Below are positions 58,628 through 64,000 of a stretch of DNA of 64,000 nucleotides, one piece after another. The stretch spans positions 62,001-126,000 of the forward strand of contig NZ_JWMA01000199.1 in assembly GCF_000812465.1 (NCBI RefSeq). The letters run 5' to 3'. The stretch's first letter is position 1; the number at the start of each line of letters is the position of its first letter. Origin of the DNA: Cupriavidus sp. IDO (GTDB lineage: Bacteria > Pseudomonadota > Gammaproteobacteria > Burkholderiales > Burkholderiaceae). The position numbers were made by a program, and so were the translations under genes. Under the pieces are notes generated by a model. It was given only the letters and a program-made list of their open reading frames with translations. It searched no databases and had not been told where the DNA came from.

Positions 58628-61600
58628 ATGATGAAATCCTTAGTCGAAGCCGCGATCAAGCAGCGGCTCGTGGTCTGCGTCATCGCCGTGGTGCTGTTCT
58701 TCTTCGGCCTGCGCGCAGCCACCAAATTGTCGGTGGATGCGTTCCCCGATGTGACCAACGTGCAGGTGCAGATCGCCACCGAGGCCACCGGCCGCTCGCC
58801 GGAAGAAGTGGAGCGCTTTGTCACCGTGCCGGTGGAAATGGCCATGACCGGCCTGCCGGGGCTGGAAGAGATGCGCTCGCTGAACAAGGCCGGCCTGTCG
58901 CTGATCACGCTGGTCTTCACCGACGCCACCGATGTCTACTTCGCGCGCCAGCTCGTCATGGAGCGGCTGATCGAAGTGGCCGGGCGCATGCCGGAAGGCG
59001 TGACGCCGGTGCTGGGTCCGGTCTCCACTGGCCTGGGCGAGGTCTACCAGTACACGCTGGACCGCGCCGACGACGGCGACCGCGAGCTGACGCAGGAAGA
59101 GCTGGCCGAGCGCCGCATCGCCCAGGACTGGGTGGTGCGCCCGTTGCTGCGCTCGATCCCCGGCGTGGCCGAGATCAACTCGCAGGGCGGCTACGTGCGG
59201 CAGTACCAGGCGCTGGTCAACCCGGAGCGCATGCGCCACTACCAGATCCCGATCCAGCAGGTCTACCAGGCGCTGGCCCGCAACAATGCCAACTCCGGCG
59301 GCGGCGTGCTGCCGCACTACGCCGAGCAGTACCTGATCCGTGGCGTGGGCCTGGCCAAGGGCGTGGACGACCTGGGCAGCATCGTGCTGAAGGAAATCGC
59401 CGGCACGCCGGTGTACCTGCGCGACGTGGCCACCGTCACCATCGGGCACGAGGTGCGGCAGGGCGCGCTGGTCAAGAACGGCCAGACCGAGGCGGTCGGC
59501 GGCATCGTCATGATGATGCGTGGCGGCAATGCCAAGGAGGTGGTCAGCCGGGTCAAGGCGCGCGTGGCCGAGATCAACGAGCGCGGCATGCTGCCGGGCA
59601 AGCTGCAGATCGTGCCGTACTACGACCGCAGCGAACTGGTCGATTCCGCGTTGTGGACCGTGACCAAGGTGCTGCTCGAAGGCGTGGTGCTGGTGGTGAT
59701 CGTGCTGTTCCTGTTCCTGGGGGACGCGCGCTCGTCGGTCATCGTGCTGGCTACGCTGGTGCTGACGCCGCTGCTGACCTTCATGGTGATGAATGAGGTG
59801 GGGCTGTCGGCCAACCTGATGTCATTGGGCGGGCTGGCGATTGCGATCGGCCTGATGGTGGACGGCTCGGTGGTGGTGGTCGAAAACGCGTTCGAGCGGC
59901 TCGGACACAAGGATCCTGGCTTGACCAAGACCGAGATCCTGGTCAAGGCCGTGCAGGAAGTGGCCACGCCCGTGATCGTCGGCGTGGGCATCATCATCCT
60001 GGTGTTCCTGCCGCTGATGACGCTGTCCGGCATGGAAGGCAAGATGTTCGCGCCGCTGGCGTTCACCATCTCGATCGCGCTGGCGATCTCGCTGTTCCTG
60101 TCGCTGACGCTGTCGCCGGTGCTGTCGTCGTACCTGCTCAAGGGCGGCGCCGAGCATGACACGCGCGTCATCGCCTTCATGAAGCGCCACTACCTGCGCC
60201 TGCTGCACTGGGCGCTGGGCAACAGCCGCAAGACCGTGATCAGCGCGGTGGGAGCATTCGTCGCCACGCTGGCCATCGTGCCGCTGCTGGGCACCTCGTT
60301 CATCCCGGAAATGAAGGAAGGCTCGATCGTGCCGGCCATCGACCGCGTGCCGAACATCTCGCTCGAAGAGTCGATCAAGCTGGAGAAGGAGGCCAACAAG
60401 CTGGTGCTGAGCGTGCCGGGCGTGAAATCGGTGGTCTCGGGCGTGGGCCGCGGCGAAAGCCCGGCCGACCCGCAGGGCCAGAACGAATCGACGCCCATCG
60501 CCAGCCTGAAGGACCGCGACGAGTGGCCCGACGGCTGGACCCAGGACGATATCGCCAACGCCATCCGCGAGAAGCTCAAGGCCATTCCCGGCGTGCAGAT
60601 CGTGATGGCGCAGCCGATCTCGGACCGCGTGGACGAGATGGTCAGCGGCGTGCGCTCGGACGTGGCGGTGAAGGTGTTCGGCGACGATCTCGACAAGCTG
60701 CGCGAGCTGGCCGGCGAGATCGCGCGCGTGGCCGGCGGCATCAACGGCTCGCAGGATATCCGCATCGAGCGGATTTCGGGGCAGCAATACCTGTCGATCG
60801 AGATCGACCGCCAGGCGATTGCGCGCTACGGGCTCAATGTGTCGGACATCCACGACCTGATCGAGATCGCCATCGGCGGCAAGCGCGCCACGGACATCTT
60901 CGAAGGCGAACGCCGCTTTGCCGCGGCCGTGCGCCTGCCCGAAGAATTCCGCAGCAACGTGCAGGCCGTCCGCCAGCTGCTGGTGCCGACGCCGCATGGC
61001 ATCCAGGTGCCGCTGCAGAGCGTGGCGAAGATCGAAGTCACCGACGGCCCGGCCCAGATCAGCCGCGAAATGGCCAAGCGCCGCGTGGTGGTGATGATCA
61101 ACGTGAAGGACCGTGACCTCGGCGGCTTCGTGACCGAGCTGCAGCAGGCCACCGGCGCCAAGGTGAAGCTGCCGGAAGGCTACTACCTCGAGTGGGGCGG
61201 CCAGTTCCAGAACATGGAACGCGCCATGGGTCACCTGAAGATCATTGTGCCGGTCACCATCGCCGCGATCTTCTTCCTGCTGTTCCTGTTGTTCAACTCG
61301 CTTCGCTTCGCCACGCTGATCATCACGGTCCTGCCGTTCGCCTCCATTGGCGGCATCATCGGGCTGTTCGTCACCGGCGAATACCTGTCGGTGCCGGCGT
61401 CGGTGGGCTTTATCGCGCTGTGGGGCATGGCGGTGCTCAACGGCGTGGTGCTGGTGTCATATATCCGCACGCTGCGCGATTCGGGTTTGTCGGTCGATGA
61501 GGCGGTGGTGCAGGGCGCGACCCAGCGCTTCCGCCCGGTGATGATGACCGCGACCATTGCGATGCTGGGGCTGGTGCCGTTCCTGTTCTCGACAGGGCCA

Positions 61601-61744
61601 GGCTCGGAAGTGCAGCGTCCGCTGGCGGTGGTGGTGATCGGGGGGCTGATTACCTCGACGCTGCTGACGCTGGTGATGGTGCCGACGCTCTATCGCTGGT
61701 TTGATGACCGGAAGGTGGATCCGACGAAGGACGTGCCGGTGTGA
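58628..61744 (+). CDS. czcA: CzcA-like HME-RND heavy-metal efflux permease
   Basis: 1038 aa, 12 membrane segments with two large periplasmic loops; opens MMKSLVEAAIKQRLVVCVIAVVLFFFGLRAATKLSVDAFPDVTNVQVQI, the HME-RND start. TM4 reads AIGLMVDGSVVVVENAFERL: the Asp and Glu of VDG...VEN are present, but the Asp that precedes Phe-Gly in zinc/cobalt CzcA proteins is Ala, as in the copper/silver CusA group. Hence the metal class is unsettled. Proton-driven export from periplasm to outside with czcB and czcC. A strong terminator follows. Confidence 0.93.
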   Translation: MMKSLVEAAIKQRLVVCVIAVVLFFFGLRAATKLSVDAFPDVTNVQVQIATEATGRSPEEVERFVTVPVEMAMTGLPGLEEMRSLNKAGLSLITLVFTDATDVYFARQLVMERLIEVAGRMPEGVTPVLGPVSTGLGEVYQYTLDRADDGDRELTQEELAERRIAQDWVVRPLLRSIPGVAEINSQGGYVRQYQALVNPERMRHYQIPIQQVYQALARNNANSGGGVLPHYAEQYLIRGVGLAKGVDDLGSIVLKEIAGTPVYLRDVATVTIGHEVRQGALVKNGQTEAVGGIVMMMRGGNAKEVVSRVKARVAEINERGMLPGKLQIVPYYDRSELVDSALWTVTKVLLEGVVLVVIVLFLFLGDARSSVIVLATLVLTPLLTFMVMNEVGLSANLMSLGGLAIAIGLMVDGSVVVVENAFERLGHKDPGLTKTEILVKAVQEVATPVIVGVGIIILVFLPLMTLSGMEGKMFAPLAFTISIALAISLFLSLTLSPVLSSYLLKGGAEHDTRVIAFMKRHYLRLLHWALGNSRKTVISAVGAFVATLAIVPLLGTSFIPEMKEGSIVPAIDRVPNISLEESIKLEKEANKLVLSVPGVKSVVSGVGRGESPADPQGQNESTPIASLKDRDEWPDGWTQDDIANAIREKLKAIPGVQIVMAQPISDRVDEMVSGVRSDVAVKVFGDDLDKLRELAGEIARVAGGINGSQDIRIERISGQQYLSIEIDRQAIARYGLNVSDIHDLIEIAIGGKRATDIFEGERRFAAAVRLPEEFRSNVQAVRQLLVPTPHGIQVPLQSVAKIEVTDGPAQISREMAKRRVVVMINVKDRDLGGFVTELQQATGAKVKLPEGYYLEWGGQFQNMERAMGHLKIIVPVTIAAIFFLLFLLFNSLRFATLIITVLPFASIGGIIGLFVTGEYLSVPASVGFIALWGMAVLNGVVLVSYIRTLRDSGLSVDEAVVQGATQRFRPVMMTATIAMLGLVPFLFSTGPGSEVQRPLAVVVIGGLITSTLLTLVMVPTLYRWFDDRKVDPTKDVPV

Positions 61745-61790
61745 TGGGTCTCTGCCACCGGGTGCATACTGCCCGGTGGCGCGAGCATCG

Positions 61791-61826
61791 AAGGCGCCTT
61801 GCGCGATGCGTGGGGCGCCTTTTTTG
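61791..61826 (+). terminator. Intrinsic terminator of the czc-like operon
   Basis: Stem AAGGCGCC (61791-61798) pairs with GGCGCCTT (61814-61821), followed by a T-run to 61826, 47 bp after the czcA stop. Confidence 0.85.
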
Positions 61827-61867
61827 TTTGGGGTTTGGCAGAATTTTGCGGTCGGGCTAGTACGGCG

Positions 61868-62092
61868 TCACAGCGGCGGCTTCTGCTGCTCGTCGCCGCA
61901 CGCGTTGCACCAGTGCACATCGCCGTCGTGACGCTGTATGTGCAGTTCTGCATTCTCTCGCCTGGCCACGTCCCAACCCGCGGCGATTGCCGCTTCCATG
62001 GTGGGAAATCTCTGGGTCTTCATATTGAGGCCGCCAAAATCCAGTGCCCAACCACTTTCTGCGGGCAGAACGCGAATGATCCGCGATTGCAT
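61868..62092 (-). CDS. DUF2188 family small protein, second copy
   Basis: 74 aa from the ATG at 62092. DUF2188 pattern: SRIIRVLPAESGWALDFGGLNMKTQRFPTMEAAIAAGWDVARRENAELHIQRHDGDVHW, then a Cys pair (WCNACGDE). A longer frame to 62272 is rejected because it would begin inside the promoter. It is the only apparently intact gene downstream of the mercury-type promoter at 62273-62303. Function unknown; distinct from the copy at 48571. Confidence 0.78.
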   Translation of the reverse strand: MQSRIIRVLPAESGWALDFGGLNMKTQRFPTMEAAIAAGWDVARRENAELHIQRHDGDVHWCNACGDEQQKPPL

Positions 62093-62114
62093 AATGCCCC
62101 TCTCTGGTGGCCCT

Positions 62115-62231
62115 GGGCCTTGGCACAGCGTGGCAGCGCTCAAACTCATGGCGCCACTGGCAGGCATCAACGGGCTGGTTTCTTCTTTTGCACGCGCGCA
62201 CTTTGGGCAGGTGATCCCCGGCGTTGCCCAT
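62115..62231 (-). pseudogene. Frameshifted remnant of a GDCCVxC-family gene
   Basis: On the minus strand, one frame encodes GITCPKCARAKEETS and the next frame ACQWRHEFERCHAVPRP. Together these align residue by residue with the intact GDCCVxC protein at 49210 (ITCPLCGHAAEETMPTSACQWF, then YQCKGCEAVLRP). Nucleotides agree too (for example GCCTGCCAGTGG in both). One extra G near the ATG (62231) and one missing base mid-gene shift the frame. The GDCCVxC signature itself is lost. A ribosome-like GGAAGGACGGAG precedes the ATG. Confidence 0.75.
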
Positions 62232-62272
62232 CGAAATGCACTCCGTCCTTCCCTTATGCGCGGTTTAGGCAT

Positions 62273-62303
62273 AGCCTAGGTCCGTACCCGGGTACGGAGT
62301 CAA
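62273..62303 (-). promoter_or_regulatory. MerR-type mercury-like promoter/operator (leftward)
   Basis: On the minus strand: -35 TTGACT (62303-62298), a 19-bp spacer and -10 TAGGCT (62278-62273). The spacer contains the dyad TCCGTACCC/GGGTACGGA (62281-62298). The 19-bp spacer and TCCGTAC...GTACGGA arms are those of the mer structural-gene promoter of Tn501/Tn21. MerR is encoded divergently 4 bp away. Confidence 0.82.
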
Positions 62304-62306
62304 GCC

Positions 62307-62747
62307 ATGGAGCACACACTAACAATCGGGAAGCTGGCCAAGGCGGCTGGTGTTGGCGTGGAAACGGTACGTTACTACCATCGGTGTGGCCTGCTGCCGG
62401 TGCCAGAGCGTACCTATGGCGCCATTCGCCAGTATCCGCAGCAGAGCTTGCAGCGGCTTCATTTCATTCGCCAGGCCCAGTCGCTGGGGTTCACCCTGGA
62501 TGAAGTCCGGGTACTGCTGCGACAGCACGATGGCGGCACGTGCAGCACAGCCCGCGCACTGGCCGAGCAAAAGCTCGGCCTTGTGGAGGAAAAACTGAAG
62601 GAATTGCGGCGATTGCGAACGGAGCTGAAGCATCTCATCGGGCAATGCCATGCCAACGCCAATGAGGCTACTTGCCCCTTGATTGACACTTTGTCTGCCA
62701 GCATGAGATCAGAGAACAGGCGTGACGCTCCATTTCGGCAGCGGTGA
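62307..62747 (+). CDS. merR: MerR-family metalloregulator with complete Hg(II)-type cysteine triad
   Basis: 146 aa. MerR HTH TIGKLAKAAGVGVETVRYYHRCGLL, dimerisation helix, and Cys79, Cys114, Cys123. The spacing (35 and 9) equals that of the Hg(II) ligands Cys82, Cys117, Cys126 of Tn501 MerR; ACHA/CHANANEATCPLI resembles its metal loop. It would twist the 19-bp-spaced promoter to activate leftward transcription. No merT, merP or merA is in the window. GGAG precedes the ATG inside the operator. Confidence 0.88.
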   Translation: MEHTLTIGKLAKAAGVGVETVRYYHRCGLLPVPERTYGAIRQYPQQSLQRLHFIRQAQSLGFTLDEVRVLLRQHDGGTCSTARALAEQKLGLVEEKLKELRRLRTELKHLIGQCHANANEATCPLIDTLSASMRSENRRDAPFRQR

Positions 62748-62830
62748 ACGAGGTCCGTGCCGGCACGCACTGAACGGCAAGCGATGTAGCCGGAAGGGGT
62801 GCAGTATCTCGCCGGTAGAAAATGATGACA

Positions 62831-64000
62831 CTAGGTTCTTCCAACCAGAAGCCATGTATGCAGGTCGCCGATGCCCTTCGCTGCAATCAAACCGCGCTCT
62901 TCGAGCAGGAATGGTTCCCCAAGTTGCTGTCGCGTGGCATCAGTTACCTGAACGCGACCGACTATGCCTTGCGATTCCATGCGGCTGGCGATATTGACGG
63001 TATCGCCCCACAAGTCATAGATGAACTTTCTCCTCCCGATCACGCCGGCGACGACAGCTCCACTGTGGATGCCCACTCGCAATTGCAGGTTGTAGCCGCT
63101 TCGCTGATTGAACTGGCCCAGTGACTCAAGCATGTCCAAGGCCATATGTGCGGCCCGAGCGGCGTGATCGGCCGCCGGGACAGGCAGACCCGCGGCTGCC
63201 ATGTAAGCGTCGCCGATGGTCTTGATTTTTTCGAGTCCCCGGCTGTCGGCGATATTGTCAAAATCGGCGAATATCTCGTTCAGGACTGCCACCAGTCGTT
63301 CGGGGCTCATGCTGGGAGAGAAGCGGGTGAACTGCACAAGGTCAGCAAACAACACTGACACTTCCCGGAACTTGTCGGCGATGACGTCCGGAGGGCCTGC
63401 GGCGATGAGATCGGTGCGCAGCTTCAATCGCTCGGCTATGGGGGAGGGCAGCACGTTGAGGAGCAGTCGCTCGGTCACCTGTTGCTCGCAAACGAGCTTC
63501 TCGTAAAGACGCCTGAGTTCATGACTCTGGTGAACGATCGTCTCGCGGCTCGCTTCCAGTTCACGCACCTTCCGCTCGAGTTCCTTGCCGTATTTCAACG
63601 ATTCCCCGTGCAGCAGACGCACTTCCAGCATATTGCGAACCCGCATCAGCACCTCCGCCAGGTCAAATGGCTTGCTGACGAAGTCTTTCGCACCGGCTTG
63701 CAGTGCGCGCAATTTGTGATCGGGCTGGGCAGTGATGACGATCACCGGAAGATAGTTGTCCGGCTGGACTTCCTTGAGGCGTTCCATGACCTCGAACCCG
63801 TCCATGCCGGGCATCTGCAGATCAAGCAGGATCAGGTCATGGTGGTTCCTGCCGTGAAGCTCGCAAACCGTGCGCGGATCGGTGGTTGATTCAATGCAAA
63901 CATAGCCGGCGCCGCGCAGCATCTGCTCGAGCAGCAGGACATTGGCCTCCAGGTCGTCAACGACCAGGATTCTCGCCGCCAGAATGTCCGATGCGTTGAT
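62831..64000 (-). CDS. Response regulator with class III adenylate/guanylate cyclase domain (5' end outside window)
   Basis: 389 codons visible; the start is beyond base 64000. A REC domain (ILVVDDLEANVLLL, phospho-acceptor Asp in ILLDLQMPGMDGFEVM, Lys in DFVSKPFDLAEV) is joined by a coiled coil (KYGKELERKVRELEASRETIVHQSHELRRLYEKLV) to a class III cyclase domain (VSVLFADLVQFTRFS, KTIGDAYMAAAGLP, LRVGIHSGAVVAGVIGRRKFIYDLWGDTVNIASRME). Metal-binding Asp and base-recognition residues are in place. It probably makes cAMP on phosphorylation. Its histidine kinase would lie to the right. Confidence 0.92.
   Translation of the reverse strand: MNASDILAARILVVDDLEANVLLLEQMLRGAGYVCIESTTDPRTVCELHGRNHHDLILLDLQMPGMDGFEVMERLKEVQPDNYLPVIVITAQPDHKLRALQAGAKDFVSKPFDLAEVLMRVRNMLEVRLLHGESLKYGKELERKVRELEASRETIVHQSHELRRLYEKLVCEQQVTERLLLNVLPSPIAERLKLRTDLIAAGPPDVIADKFREVSVLFADLVQFTRFSPSMSPERLVAVLNEIFADFDNIADSRGLEKIKTIGDAYMAAAGLPVPAADHAARAAHMALDMLESLGQFNQRSGYNLQLRVGIHSGAVVAGVIGRRKFIYDLWGDTVNIASRMESQGIVGRVQVTDATRQQLGEPFLLEERGLIAAKGIGDLHTWLLVGRT

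Noticed and set aside
59822-61234. 470-codon minus-strand frame opposite czcA
   Set aside because: Antisense shadow of a conserved RND gene with His/Arg/Ala-biased composition.
61857-62231. Open frame of 124 codons across the GDCCVxC remnant and DUF2188 gene
   Set aside because: Its middle is frame-shifted relative to the family and its second half lies out of frame over the DUF2188 gene; treated as a pseudogene remnant.
61868-62272. Longer start (62272) for the second DUF2188 gene
   Set aside because: It would start inside the -10 element of the MerR-controlled promoter and read the remnant; ATG at 62092 starts the domain.
1-64000. CRISPR arrays, tRNA or rRNA genes, complete insertion sequences
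   Set aside because: No regularly spaced repeats, no recognisable tRNA/rRNA sequence and no transposase-like gene were seen by reading.

Overview
The window is GC-rich, gene-dense DNA with betaproteobacterial hallmarks: Bug/TctC solute receptors, Burkholderia-type porin, CaiB and AtuA catabolic genes, MocR and UTRA-GntR regulators, HME-RND metal efflux and an ars operon. It looks most like a Cupriavidus/Ralstonia-type replicon carrying mainly accessory catabolism and resistance rather than housekeeping genes. No rRNA, tRNA, CRISPR array, complete insertion sequence or replication origin was recognised.

Region 1 (1-16.5 kb) is a taurine (C2-sulfonate) dissimilation neighbourhood in two blocks. 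The left block has tauY-tauX (taurine dehydrogenase), a MocR-type regulator (TauR-like) and an APC amino-acid permease, followed by a divergent IclR regulator. The right block has xsc (sulfoacetaldehyde acetyltransferase), pta and tauE (sulfite exporter). Together they would convert taurine to sulfoacetaldehyde, then acetyl phosphate plus sulfite, then acetyl-CoA, and export the sulfite. The same GGAAC-N5-GTTCC box precedes the permease and xsc. Between the blocks sit an orphan cobS-cobT pair and an AbiE-like type IV toxin-antitoxin pair with duplicated operator palindromes. A cytochrome b561/PepSY pair follows.

Region 2 (17.2-25.3 kb) is a probable aromatic meta-cleavage operon: extradiol dioxygenase, FAH-family hydrolase, MDR oxidoreductase, acyl-CoA synthetase, FAD hydroxylase and porin, preceded by a 31-bp perfect palindrome. 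Region 3 (25.4-34.9 kb, minus strand) is a second catabolic cluster: CaiB CoA-transferase, enoyl-CoA hydratase, AtuA-like protein, two cupins, SMP-30-like protein, Bug receptor and two UTRA-GntR regulators; its substrate is unknown.

Region 4 (35-47.6 kb) holds a YbhB-like gene, a pqiA1-pqiA2-pqiB-pqiC lipid-transport operon, two TetR regulators, a tripartite RND multidrug pump (MFP, RND, TolC) and an MgtC-like protein. Three promoters (17.1, 39.3 and 41.1 kb) share one TetR-like operator, CATNATGAC-N6-GTCATNATG.

Region 5 (47.7-62.8 kb) is a metal-resistance island: DUF2188 protein, GDCCVxC-type protein with DUF190, arsR-arsI-arsC-acr3, an outer-membrane-like protein, an acyltransferase, a CzcI-position small protein with a czcCBA-like HME-RND system, then a second DUF2188 gene, the frameshifted remnant of a second GDCCVxC gene, and a three-cysteine MerR facing a textbook mercury-type promoter although no mer transport or reductase genes remain. 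The window ends in a truncated response regulator-adenylate cyclase.
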